Below, piece after piece: positions 15,944 through 23,926 of a stretch of DNA of 39,965 bases; the first letter of the stretch is position 1; each line of letters begins with the position of its first letter. A program made the position numbers and the translations under genes. Source of the DNA: Arenimonas sp. (GTDB lineage: Bacteria; Pseudomonadota; Gammaproteobacteria; Xanthomonadales; Xanthomonadaceae); NCBI GenBank assembly GCA_026398695.1, contig JAPLSJ010000081.1:1-39965 (forward strand), in the 5' to 3' direction. The notes under the pieces are model-generated. The model was given only the letters and a program-made list of their open reading frames with translations. It did no database searches and was not told the DNA's origin.

Positions 15944-16333
15944 GTGACAGATCTCCCCGCCGACATCCACATCAAGTTCGAAGATCGCCCCGGCTATCTG
16001 TTCGCCGAAGTTTCCGGTCCCCGCGACAGCCGCGAGATTTCCACCGCCTACTGGCTGCGCATCGCGGCGCAGTGCGACGCCCGCAAGGCCGGAAAGCTGA
16101 TGGTGGTCGAGAAGCTGGGCGACTTCCAGGGCGATCGCGACATGGTGGACATGGTGGAAGCCATCATCGCCATGGGCCTGGACCGGGTGAAAGTGGCGTT
16201 CGTGACCTGCCATGTCGAGGAAATGGCCCGGCTGGAACACGGCGAGATCCTCGCCATCGAGCGCGGCGCCAACGGCCGCGTGTTCGAAAGCACCGCGCTG
16301 GCCGAGCGCTGGCTCCGCCACGGCGGGGAATGA
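15944..16333 (+). CDS. STAS-like / SpoIIAA-like protein
   Basis: A 129-residue cytosolic protein with alternating strands and helices: IHIKFEDRPGYLFAEVSG, then a helix containing YWLRIAAQC, KLMVVEKL, VEAIIAMGLDRVKVAFVTC and GRVFESTALAERWL. The layout resembles the SpoIIAA-like/SEC14-like STAS fold, in which such proteins act as signalling or lipid-binding modules. The phosphorylatable serine of true anti-sigma antagonists is not obvious. The GTG start at 15944 is preferred: the only upstream ATG (15914) falls inside the -10 box. It abuts the convergent molybdopterin oxidoreductase gene (3 bp). Confidence 0.6.
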   Translation: MTDLPADIHIKFEDRPGYLFAEVSGPRDSREISTAYWLRIAAQCDARKAGKLMVVEKLGDFQGDRDMVDMVEAIIAMGLDRVKVAFVTCHVEEMARLEHGEILAIERGANGRVFESTALAERWLRHGGE

Positions 16334-16336
16334 GGC

Positions 16337-18421
16337 TCAGGCCGGGCTGACCGTCACTTCGATGCCGTTGAGCGCGGCATTGCCCGACGGGCCATCCAGC
16401 GCCGACACGTCGGTCAGGTCGTTGTAGCTGGCGCCCACCACGTCCCTGGCGCGGGCCTGGCGCGTGCCGGGGCGGTCGTGCCCGAAGCCGTGCGGCAGGC
16501 AGGCCACGCCCGGCATCACCGCATCGCTGGCGCGGGCCTCCACTTCGATCGCGCCCACGGCCGAGGCCACCCGGACGCGCGCGCCGTCGGCGATGCCACG
16601 GCTGGCCAGGTCGTCGGGATGCACCAGCAGGTGGTGGCGCGGCTTGCCCTTCACTAGGCGCGCGGCGTTGTGCATCCAGGAGTTGTTGCTGCGCACGTCG
16701 CGGCGGCCGATCAGCCGCAGCGCGGCGGGTGCATCGGCCGCGGCGGGCGATGCCAGGCGCTGCAGCTCCTGCAGCATCAGCGGCGGCGCGCATTCGATGC
16801 AGCCGCTCGCGGTTTCAAGGCGCGCCAGCAGCGACGGCCGCAGCGGGCCCAGGTCCAGGCCATGCGGCGCCTGCGCCAGCTGGTCCACCGTGATGCCGGA
16901 GCCGCCGCGCGCCAGGCCCATGCCGATCATCGCCAGCGGCGGCGGCAGGTCGCGCGCGGGCTTGCCCGAGGCGGCGGCGTAAGCGGCCGCGACGCCGTTG
17001 ATGATTTCCCAGTCGGCGCGCTCGTCGTCGGCGCGCTCGCGCAGCGGCAGGCTGAGCTTGGCGACGCGGCGCACGGCGAAGGCGTTGAAGTGCACGTCGT
17101 AGTGCGGCTGCGTCAGCGGCGAGGCCGGCGGCAGGATGAGGTCGGCGTGGCGGGTGGTTTCGTTGAGGTAGATGTCGATCGACACCATGAAATCGAGCGA
17201 GGCCAGCGCGGTGTCCAGCCCACGCCCGTCGGGCGTAGACAGCACCGGGTTGCCGGCGCAGGTGAGCAGGGCGCGCACCTGGCCTTCGCCCGGCGTCAGG
17301 ATTTCCTCGGCCAGCACCGACACCGGCAGCTCACCGGCGAACTCCGGCAGCCCGCGCACGCGGCTGCGCCAGCGGTCGCGCTGGCCCGGCGACGTGCCGG
17401 GGCCGGTGACCGGGATCGCGGCCTCGTTGGGCAGCGAGCCGCCCTCGCGGTCGAGGTTGCCCGTCACCAGGTTCAGCAGCTGGATCAGCCATTGGCACAG
17501 CGTGCCCCAGGCCTGGGTGGACACGCCCATGCGGCCGTAGGCCACCGCCGACGGCGCGGCGCGGAATTCGCCGGCGATGCGGGCGATGGTGGCGCGTGCA
17601 ATGCCGGTGCGGACCTCGACGTCGCGGGTGTCCACCGCGGCGATGGCGGCCAGCGCGTCATCAAGCTGGCTGAGCTTGCCGGCGTAGGCCCCGATGCGCG
17701 GCGCTCCCAGCGCCAGCACCTCCTGCAGCAGCGCCAGCAGGAACCAGGCATCGCTGCCGGGCCGGATGAACAGGTGTTCGCTGGCCGCCTCGGCCGTCTC
17801 GGTGCGGCGCGGGTCCACCACCACCAGCTTGCCACGCAGGGCCAGCGCCTCGAGCCGCCTGGCGATGCCCGGCGCGGTCATCAGGCTGCCGTTGGACGCC
17901 ACCGGGTTGGCGCCCAGCATCAGGAAATAGTCGGTGCGGTCGACGTCGGGGATGGGCAGCAGGAACTGGTGGCCGTACATCATCCAGTCCACCAGCTGGT
18001 GCGGCCACTGGTCCACGGAAGAGGCGCTGTAGATGTTCTTGCTGCGCAGCGACTTGAGCAGGGCGGGCAGGTAGGCGATGTGCCCGAAGTGATGGATGTT
18101 CGGGTTGCCCAGGTAGGCGGCGACCGCGTCGGCCCCGTGGTCGCGCTGCACCGCGGCCAGGCGCTCGCCGGCCTCGGCGAACGCCTCGTCCCAGCCGATC
18201 TCCTGCCATTCGCTGCCGCGGCGGCGCATCGGCCGGCGCAGGCGGTCGGGGTCGGCCTCCAGGTCCAGGATGGCGTTGCCCTTGGGGCAGACGTGGCCGC
18301 GGCTGAATGGGTCGGCGGCGTCGCCCCGGATGGCCACCAGGGCCTCGCCCTCGTACTGCAGCTCCAGGCCGCAGATGGCCTCGCACAGCGGGCAGGCGCG
18401 GAAGCGGGATTGGCGGGCCAT
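16337..18421 (-). CDS. Molybdopterin (bis-MGD) oxidoreductase with [4Fe-4S] domain
   Basis: A 694-residue Mo/W-bis-MGD enzyme of the DMSO reductase superfamily. The N-terminal iron-sulfur motif is C10-x2-C13-x3-C17-x27-C45, followed by PKGNA. The Molybdopterin domain includes FLMLGANPVASNGS and LVVVDPRRTETAEAA, and the C-terminal dinucleotide-binding domain (about 575-690) includes SNNSWMHN, HPDDLASRGI and LPHGFGHDRPG. The region that usually carries the metal ligand (residues 131-142, YSASSVDQWPHQ) has no Cys, so Asp137 or a Ser may coordinate. No Tat signal or partner subunits are seen, so it may be a soluble single-subunit enzyme. The reaction is unknown. AGGA precedes the ATG. Confidence 0.85.
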   Translation of the reverse strand: MARQSRFRACPLCEAICGLELQYEGEALVAIRGDAADPFSRGHVCPKGNAILDLEADPDRLRRPMRRRGSEWQEIGWDEAFAEAGERLAAVQRDHGADAVAAYLGNPNIHHFGHIAYLPALLKSLRSKNIYSASSVDQWPHQLVDWMMYGHQFLLPIPDVDRTDYFLMLGANPVASNGSLMTAPGIARRLEALALRGKLVVVDPRRTETAEAASEHLFIRPGSDAWFLLALLQEVLALGAPRIGAYAGKLSQLDDALAAIAAVDTRDVEVRTGIARATIARIAGEFRAAPSAVAYGRMGVSTQAWGTLCQWLIQLLNLVTGNLDREGGSLPNEAAIPVTGPGTSPGQRDRWRSRVRGLPEFAGELPVSVLAEEILTPGEGQVRALLTCAGNPVLSTPDGRGLDTALASLDFMVSIDIYLNETTRHADLILPPASPLTQPHYDVHFNAFAVRRVAKLSLPLRERADDERADWEIINGVAAAYAAASGKPARDLPPPLAMIGMGLARGGSGITVDQLAQAPHGLDLGPLRPSLLARLETASGCIECAPPLMLQELQRLASPAAADAPAALRLIGRRDVRSNNSWMHNAARLVKGKPRHHLLVHPDDLASRGIADGARVRVASAVGAIEVEARASDAVMPGVACLPHGFGHDRPGTRQARARDVVGASYNDLTDVSALDGPSGNAALNGIEVTVSPA

Positions 18422-18488
18422 GGCGGCGTCCTGGGGGCGATGGCCCGAGTTTAGGACAGCAACGCGGGCTTCGGGGCGCCGGTCGCGT

Positions 18489-18494
18489 TAAACT
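18489..18494 (+). promoter_or_regulatory. -10 box of uup, six bases before the ATG
   Basis: TAAACT is followed by AGCGGC and the ATG at 18501; no Shine-Dalgarno fits between. Transcription would start at or beside the A of ATG, so the mRNA is a candidate leaderless transcript. Confidence 0.5.
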
Positions 18495-18500
18495 AGCGGC

Positions 18501-20387
18501 ATGTCCCTTATCTCACTCCTGGGCGTCGACTTCAGCGTCGGCGGCCCGCTCCTGCTCGATTCCGTGAACCTGACGATCGAGCGCAACGAGCGCGTCTGCA
18601 TCGTCGGCCGCAACGGCGCCGGTAAATCCACCCTGCTGCGGCTGCTGTCGGGCGAGCTCGTGCCCGACGACGGCGTGCTCACCCGCGAGGGCCGCATCGC
18701 CGGCCTGGCGCAGGAAGTGCCCAAGGACCTCAGCGGCAGCGTCTTCGACGTGGTGTCGATGGGCCTGGGCGAGCTGGGCGCCGACCTGGCCCGCTACCAC
18801 CACATGCTGCACGACGGCATGGACATCGACATGGACGAGCTGGGCACCGTGCAGGCCCGCATCGAGGCCGGCAACGGCTGGGCGATCGAGCAGCGCGTCG
18901 AACAGGTCATCAGCAAGCTCGACCTGCCCGAAGACGCCGAGTTCTCGGCGCTGTCGGGCGGCATGAAGCGCCGCGTGCTGCTGGCGCAGGCGCTGGTGGC
19001 CGCGCCCGACCTGCTGCTGCTGGACGAACCCACCAACCACCTGGACATCGAATCGATCGCCTGGCTGGAAGAGTTCCTGAAGAACTTCGGCGGCAGCGTG
19101 GTCTTCGTCACCCATGACCGTGAATTCCTGCGCAACCTCGCCACCCGCATCATCGAGATCGACCGCGGCCAGGTGACCAGCTGGCCCGGCGACTACGACA
19201 ACTTCCTGCGCCGCCGCGAAGAGCGGCTGCACGCGGAGGCCCAGGCCAACGCGCTGTTCGACAAGAAGCTGGCCCAGGAAGAAGTGTGGATCCGCCAGGG
19301 CATCAAGGCCCGGCGCGTGCGCAACGAAGGCCGCGTCACCGCGCTCAAGGCCCTGCGCCGCGAGCGCGCCGAGCGCCGCGAACAGGCCGGCAACGTCAAG
19401 CTGGCCGCCGCCGGCGCCGAGAAGTCGGGCCGCAAGGTGTTCGACGCCAAGCACGTGGACTTCGCCTTCGGCGACCGCGTACTGGTGCGTGATTTCAGCA
19501 CCGTCATCCAGCGCGGCGACAAGATCGGCCTGATCGGCCCCAACGGTTCGGGCAAGACCACGCTGCTCAAGCTGCTGCTGGGCGACCTGCAGCCCACCGC
19601 CGGCACGGTGCAGATCGGCACCAACCTGGAGATCGCCTTCTTCGACCAGCTGCGCGGCGCACTGCGCGAGGACTGGAACGCGCTCGACAACGTCTCGGAA
19701 GGCCGCGAGTTCATCGAGATCAACGGCAGCCGCAAGCACGTGATGGGCTACCTGCAGGACTTCCTGTTCAGCCCCGACCGCGCGCTGTCGCCGATCACCA
19801 AGCTCTCGGGCGGCGAGCGCAACCGCCTGCTGCTGGCCAAACTCTTCGCCAAGCCGTCCAACCTGCTGGTGATGGACGAACCCACCAACGACCTGGACGT
19901 GGAAACCCTCGAGCTGCTCGAGGAAATGCTGATCGATTACCCCGGCACGCTGATCCTGGTGTCGCATGACCGCGCCTTCCTCGACAACGTCGTCACCAGC
20001 TCGCTGGTGATGGAAGGCAACGGCCGGGTAGGGGACTACGTGGGCGGCTACACCGACTGGCTGCGCCAGCGCCCGATCGCCCAGCGCATCGCCGCCGCGG
20101 CGGCCGGTGCGCCCAAGCTCACGCCCCAGGTGGCGCCCAAGCCCGCGCCGGCCGCGGCGCCCGAGCCGGCCAAGCGCAAGCTGTCGTACAAGGAACAGCG
20201 CGAGCTTGAACAGCTGCCCGCCCTGATCGAACGCCTCGACGGCGAAATCGCCGCGCTGACGCTGCAGATCCAGGACCCGGCCTTCTATCGCCAGGGGCCC
20301 GAGGCCGTCACCAAGGCCAACGCCAGCCTGTCCGCCCTGCAGGCCGAGCTGGAACAGGCCTACGCCCGCTGGCAGTCCCTCGAATAG
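18501..20387 (+). CDS. uup: ABC-F ATPase Uup
   Basis: A 628-residue cytosolic ABC-F protein with two ATPase domains and no membrane segments. Walker A motifs are GRNGAGKST (36-44) and GPNGSGKTT (346-354). The signatures are LSGGMKRRVLLAQAL and LSGGERNRLLLAKLF, with Walker B LLLDEPTNHLD and LVMDEPTNDLD. A basic inter-domain linker lies near 240-300, and a C-terminal coiled coil follows an Ala/Pro linker (about 555-628); that extension marks the Uup subfamily. Uup acts on ribosomes and influences transposon excision in E. coli. The gene is probably translated from a leaderless mRNA. A REP pair begins eight bases after the stop. Confidence 0.93.
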   Translation: MSLISLLGVDFSVGGPLLLDSVNLTIERNERVCIVGRNGAGKSTLLRLLSGELVPDDGVLTREGRIAGLAQEVPKDLSGSVFDVVSMGLGELGADLARYHHMLHDGMDIDMDELGTVQARIEAGNGWAIEQRVEQVISKLDLPEDAEFSALSGGMKRRVLLAQALVAAPDLLLLDEPTNHLDIESIAWLEEFLKNFGGSVVFVTHDREFLRNLATRIIEIDRGQVTSWPGDYDNFLRRREERLHAEAQANALFDKKLAQEEVWIRQGIKARRVRNEGRVTALKALRRERAERREQAGNVKLAAAGAEKSGRKVFDAKHVDFAFGDRVLVRDFSTVIQRGDKIGLIGPNGSGKTTLLKLLLGDLQPTAGTVQIGTNLEIAFFDQLRGALREDWNALDNVSEGREFIEINGSRKHVMGYLQDFLFSPDRALSPITKLSGGERNRLLLAKLFAKPSNLLVMDEPTNDLDVETLELLEEMLIDYPGTLILVSHDRAFLDNVVTSSLVMEGNGRVGDYVGGYTDWLRQRPIAQRIAAAAAGAPKLTPQVAPKPAPAAAPEPAKRKLSYKEQRELEQLPALIERLDGEIAALTLQIQDPAFYRQGPEAVTKANASLSALQAELEQAYARWQSLE

Positions 20388-20394
20388 CCCATCG

Positions 20395-20461
20395 CTGTGG
20401 GAGGGACTTCAGTCCCGACGCTGCTGGCTAAGAAGCCTCGGGACTGAAGTCCCTCCCACAG
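20395..20461. repeat. Paired REP-type palindrome
   Basis: A perfect 24-bp inverted repeat: arms 20395-20418 and 20438-20461 around a 19-base loop. Each arm starts CTGTGGGAGGGACTTCAGTC and is itself a hairpin (GGGACT-TC-AGTCCC). This form resembles the REP/BIME elements mobilised by RAYT transposases in Xanthomonas and Stenotrophomonas (family knowledge). It sits between the uup stop and the fumarase -10 box and could act as an RNA-stabilising or terminator hairpin for uup. Confidence 0.88.
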
Positions 20462-20466
20462 TCGAG

Positions 20467-20472
20467 TAAAAT
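20467..20472 (+). promoter_or_regulatory. -10 box of the fumarase gene
   Basis: TAAAAT begins six bases after the REP right arm. A 17-base spacer puts the -35 region at 20444-20449 (CTGAAG), inside that arm. The ATG at 20471 overlaps the box and so is unlikely to be the start. Confidence 0.45.
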
Positions 20473-20503
20473 GGCGCCTTCGCGAACCGCCCGAAGGCCC
20501 GCC

Positions 20504-22024
20504 GTGTCCCAGCCGATCAAGCAGGAAGACTTCATCCAGAGCGTCGCCGACGCGCTGCAGTACATCTCGTACTACCACCCGGTGGACTACATCAAGAACC
20601 TCGCCGCCGCCTACGAGCGCGAGGAATCCACCGCGGCCAAGGACGCCATCGCGCAGATCCTGATCAACACGAGCATGTGCGCCGAGGGCCACCGGCCGAT
20701 CTGCCAGGACACCGGCATCGTCACCGTCTTCCTGGAAATCGGCATGGACGTGCGCTGGGCCGACGCCACCATGGGCGTGGAAGACATGGTGAACGAGGGC
20801 GTGCGCCGCGCCTACAACCACCCCGACAACAAGCTGCGCGCCAGCGTGCTGGCCGACCCGGCCGGCAAGCGCACCAACACGAAGGACAACCCGCCCGCCG
20901 TGGTGAACTTCAAGGTGGTGCCCGGCGACACCGTGGACGTGATCGTGGCGGCCAAGGGCGGCGGCAGCGAGGCCAAGTCCAAGTTCGCCATGCTCAATCC
21001 GTCCGACTCCATCGTGGACTGGGTGCTCAAGACCGTGCCCACCATGGGCGCCGGCTGGTGCCCGCCGGGCATGCTGGGCATCGGCATTGGCGGCACGGCC
21101 GAAAAGGCCATGCTGCTGGCCAAGGAAGCGCTGATGGAGCCCATCGACATCACCGACCTGCAGGCCCGCGGCGCCAGCAACCGCGCCGAAGAGCTGCGGC
21201 TGGAGCTGTACGAGAAGGTGAACGCGCTGGGCATCGGCGCCCAGGGCCTGGGCGGCCTGACCACGGTGCTCGACATCAAGGTCAAGGATTACCCCACGCA
21301 CGCGGCGAACCTGCCGGTGGCCATGATCCCGAACTGCGCCGCCACGCGGCACGCGCACTTCACGCTCGACGGCAGCGGCCCGGTGATGCTGGAACCGCCG
21401 TCGCTGGACGACTGGCCCAAGCTCACCTACGACACCTCCAAGGGCCGCCGCGTCGACCTCGACACGATCACCCGCGAGGACGTGGCCGGCTTCAAGCCCG
21501 GCGAAGTGCTGCTGCTCAACGGCAAGCTGCTCACCGGCCGCGACGCCGCGCACAAGCGCATGGTGGACATGCTCAACAAGGGCGAGCCGCTGCCGGTGGA
21601 CCTGCGCGGCCGCTTCATCTACTACGTCGGCCCGGTGGATCCGGTGCGCGACGAAGTGGTGGGCCCGGCCGGCCCCACCACGGCCACCCGCATGGACAAG
21701 TTCACCGAACAGGTACTGGCCCAGACCGGGCTGATGGGCATGGTGGGCAAGGCCGAGCGCGGCCCGCTGGCCATCGAGGCCATCAAGAAGCACCGCTCGG
21801 TGTACCTGATGGCGGTGGGCGGGGCGGCCTACCTGGTGTCCAAGGCCATCAAGGCCTCGAGGGTGGTCGGGTTCGCCGACCTGGGCATGGAGGCCATCTA
21901 CGAATTCGAGGTCCGGGACATGCCCGTCACCGTGGCGGTGGACTCCGCCGGCGAGTCGGTGCACCGCACCGGGCCGCGGGAATGGCAGTCCCGGATCGGC
22001 AAGATCCCGGTCGTCCTGGACTGA
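20504..22024 (+). CDS. fumA: Fumarate hydratase, class I (iron-sulfur)
   Basis: A 506-residue cytosolic TCA-cycle enzyme interconverting fumarate and malate. The three [4Fe-4S] ligands expected from E. coli FumA and Leishmania FH are present: C67 (ICQDTG), C186 (GWCPPG) and C278 (MIPNCAATRH). The N-terminal domain covers about 1-330; the C-terminal swivel domain contains LLLNGKLLTGRDAAHKRM and GRFIYYVGPVDPV. I chose GTG 20504 (MSQPIKQED) because the upstream ATG lies in the -10 box and AAGG lies just before the GTG. It is oxygen-sensitive in this class. The symbol indicates the class only. Confidence 0.93.
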   Translation: MSQPIKQEDFIQSVADALQYISYYHPVDYIKNLAAAYEREESTAAKDAIAQILINTSMCAEGHRPICQDTGIVTVFLEIGMDVRWADATMGVEDMVNEGVRRAYNHPDNKLRASVLADPAGKRTNTKDNPPAVVNFKVVPGDTVDVIVAAKGGGSEAKSKFAMLNPSDSIVDWVLKTVPTMGAGWCPPGMLGIGIGGTAEKAMLLAKEALMEPIDITDLQARGASNRAEELRLELYEKVNALGIGAQGLGGLTTVLDIKVKDYPTHAANLPVAMIPNCAATRHAHFTLDGSGPVMLEPPSLDDWPKLTYDTSKGRRVDLDTITREDVAGFKPGEVLLLNGKLLTGRDAAHKRMVDMLNKGEPLPVDLRGRFIYYVGPVDPVRDEVVGPAGPTTATRMDKFTEQVLAQTGLMGMVGKAERGPLAIEAIKKHRSVYLMAVGGAAYLVSKAIKASRVVGFADLGMEAIYEFEVRDMPVTVAVDSAGESVHRTGPREWQSRIGKIPVVLD

Positions 22025-22083
22025 TCCGGCGGGCCCGGACCTGAACCGGGCCAGGGGGCTTGACGGGCAGCCCCGCGAAAGTG

Positions 22084-22113
22084 TTGGCTTTCCGCCCCGG
22101 AAAGGCGTATCGT
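22084..22113 (+). promoter_or_regulatory. Candidate csp2 promoter (TTGGCT-N18-TATCGT)
   Basis: TTGGCT at 22084-22089 and TATCGT at 22108-22113. It shares TTGGCTTTCCG and the 18-base spacer with the csp1 promoter. It predicts a 5' leader of about 150 nt, as is usual for cspA-type mRNAs. Confidence 0.55.
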
Positions 22114-22269
22114 CGCCGGCGACTGTGTTTGCGAAGGGTCACTGTGAATCGTGGCCTGATGCGGTAGATCCACCGATCCGCTACATCTTTTCACCTCGCT
22201 CTCCTTGCAACCCCAGTCGCGCGGCAGCTTCTGCCGACGCTTCTTTTAATTTGTTCCAAGGAGATTCAA

Positions 22270-22479
22270 ATGTCGGATCGTCAGATCGGTACCGTTAAGT
22301 GGTTCAACGACGCCAAGGGCTTCGGCTTCATCAGCCGCGAGAACGGCGAAGACGTCTTCGTGCACTTCCGCTCCATCCAGGGCACGGGCTTCAAGTCCCT
22401 GGCGGAAGGCCAGAAGGTTTCCTTCAAGCTCGTCAAGGGCCAGAAGGGCATGCAGGCTGACGAAGTGCAGCCCATGTAA
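22270..22479 (+). CDS. CspA-family cold shock protein (copy 2)
   Basis: A 69-residue cold-shock domain nearly identical to the copy at 13410. RNP1 KGFGFI and RNP2 VFVHF are intact. AAGGAG lies six bases before the ATG. The 245-bp upstream gap holds a promoter element shared with copy 1 and a long leader that I expect to be the temperature-responsive part. A small hairpin (22482-22497, CAATCC/GGATTG) and an intrinsic terminator follow, so it is monocistronic. It sits downstream of fumarase but is very likely transcribed separately. Confidence 0.95.
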   Translation: MSDRQIGTVKWFNDAKGFGFISRENGEDVFVHFRSIQGTGFKSLAEGQKVSFKLVKGQKGMQADEVQPM

Positions 22480-22501
22480 TCCAATCCTCACGGATTGAGC
22501 G

Positions 22502-22536
22502 AAGCCCCGGGTGGAAACGCCCGGGGCTTTTCTTTT
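22502..22536 (+). terminator. Intrinsic terminator of csp2
   Basis: AAGCCCCGGG (22502-22511) pairs perfectly with CCCGGGGCTT (22520-22529); an interrupted T-tract runs to 22536. Confidence 0.9.
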
Positions 22537-22599
22537 GCCGGGTACGCCGTGCCAGCCCGCCCGTCGTATGCTTCAGGTCCCTCCCGGCCGGTAGATTCC

Positions 22600-23232
22600 A
22601 TGTACACCCTCTATTACTCCCCCGGTGCCGCCAGCCTGGTCGTGCACTGGCTGCTGATCGAGATCGGCGCCAAGCACGAGCTGCGCAAGCTCGACCTGCA
22701 GGCCGGTGAACACAAGCGCCCCGAGTACCTGGCCGTGAATCCCAACGGCGTGGTGCCGACCCTGCTGGTGCACGGCGAACCGCTCACCGAATCCGCCGCA
22801 CTGGTGCTGCACCTGGCCGACGCGCACCCGAACTTCGGCCTGGCCCCCGAGCCGGGCAGCATCGAACGTGGCCGCTACTACCAGTGGATCCTGCACCTGG
22901 CCAACACACTGCAGCCGGCGTTCCGCACCTGGTTCTACCCGGCCGAGGCGGCGGGCGAAGCCCACGCCGACGCCGCCAAGGAGCTGGCGCGCCAGCGCAT
23001 CGAAGGCTGCTGGGACCGCATCGAGGCACACCTGGCCAAGCGCGGCCCCTACCTGCTGGGCGCCTCTGCCAGCGCCGCCGATTTCCACCTCACCATGCTG
23101 ATGCGCTGGTCGCGCAACATGCCCAGGCCGGCGACGCAGTGGCCGCAGCTCGAAGCGCTGGCGCAGCGCATGAAGGCGCGCCCGTCGTTCCGCACGCTAT
23201 ACGAGCGCGAAGGCCTCACCGAATGGGCCTGA
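22600..23232 (+). CDS. Glutathione S-transferase family protein
   Basis: A 210-residue GST distinct from the one at 2462. The thioredoxin-like domain begins MYTLYYSPGAASLVVHWLL, with S7 or nearby residues at the glutathione site. The NPNGVVPTLL cis-Pro segment and TESAALVLHLADAHP follow. The C-terminal helical domain holds the N-capping-box region ASAADFHLTML. The start resembles beta-class or related bacterial GSTs, but I cannot fix the subclass. No good Shine-Dalgarno is seen; TATGCT at 22567-22572 ends 27 bases before the ATG, like the box before the first GST gene. The next gene begins four bases after the stop. Confidence 0.87.
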   Translation: MYTLYYSPGAASLVVHWLLIEIGAKHELRKLDLQAGEHKRPEYLAVNPNGVVPTLLVHGEPLTESAALVLHLADAHPNFGLAPEPGSIERGRYYQWILHLANTLQPAFRTWFYPAEAAGEAHADAAKELARQRIEGCWDRIEAHLAKRGPYLLGASASAADFHLTMLMRWSRNMPRPATQWPQLEALAQRMKARPSFRTLYEREGLTEWA

Positions 23233-23236
23233 GCCC

Positions 23237-23926
23237 GTGAGCCGGGTCGCCACCGTGCTGCTGGCCGGGGCTTCGGGCCTGGTCGGGCAGCAGGTGCTGT
23301 CGAAGCTGCTCGCGCAGGCCGACGGGCCGCGCGTGCTTGCGCCAGTGCGCCATGAACTGTCCCCGCGGTCGCCCCGGCTGGTGACGGCGGTGTCCGGCCT
23401 CTCGCCGGCGGACGACGCCGCGCTGTCGGCCCAACTGCGCCAGGCGTCGCCAACGGTCGATGCCTACGTCTGCTGCCTGGGCACCACGCTCAAGAAAGCC
23501 GGCTCGCGCGAAGCCTTCCTTGCCGTGGATCGCGACCTGGTGCTGCGCCTGGCCGCGATCGCCCGCGACCTGGGGGCGCGCCAGGCCATCGTGGTGTCGT
23601 CGGTGGGCGCCAGCGCCCAGTCGGGCAATTTCTACCTGCGCGTCAAGGGTGAAACCGAGCGCGCGCTCAACGAAATGGGCTTCGATCGCGTGGACCTGCT
23701 GCGGCCCGGCCTGCTGCTGGGCGAGCGCGACGAATCGCGCCCGGGCGAAGCCATTGCCCGCGCCCTGACGCCCTTCACCAACCCGCTGCTGCGCGGCCCG
23801 CTGCGCCGCTACCGCGGCATCGCCGCGAGCGACGTCGCCGCCGCGGCCGTGGCCCTGCTCGGCCGGGACGAGCCCGGCCGGTTCGCACACGAATACGCCG
23901 ACCTGGTGGCGCTGGCCGCTACCTGA
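23237..23926 (+). CDS. NAD(P)-binding Rossmann protein (HTATIP2/atypical SDR-like)
   Basis: A 229-residue atypical short-chain dehydrogenase-like protein. The nucleotide-binding motif is LLAGASGLVGQQVL near the N-terminus. Later motifs are DAYVCCLGTTLKKAGS, AIVVSSVGAS, and a YLRVKGETE segment that supplies the usual YxxxK. This resembles the HTATIP2/YwnB-like branch, where enzymatic function is mostly unknown. GTG start. It lies four bases after the GST stop, so the two are probably one operon. Its last eight bases overlap the 3' end of the convergent sugar dehydrogenase gene. Confidence 0.78.
   Translation: MSRVATVLLAGASGLVGQQVLSKLLAQADGPRVLAPVRHELSPRSPRLVTAVSGLSPADDAALSAQLRQASPTVDAYVCCLGTTLKKAGSREAFLAVDRDLVLRLAAIARDLGARQAIVVSSVGASAQSGNFYLRVKGETERALNEMGFDRVDLLRPGLLLGERDESRPGEAIARALTPFTNPLLRGPLRRYRGIAASDVAAAAVALLGRDEPGRFAHEYADLVALAAT

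Noticed and set aside
16670..18454. Plus-strand frame opposite the molybdopterin oxidoreductase
   Set aside because: The minus strand has the CX2CX3C iron-sulfur motif and MGD domains; the plus reading has no recognisable feature.
20471..20503. ATG at 20471 as the fumarase start
   Set aside because: It overlaps the TAAAAT -10 box, adds 11 Arg/Pro-rich residues not expected in the family, and a GTG with AAGG upstream gives the usual N-terminus.
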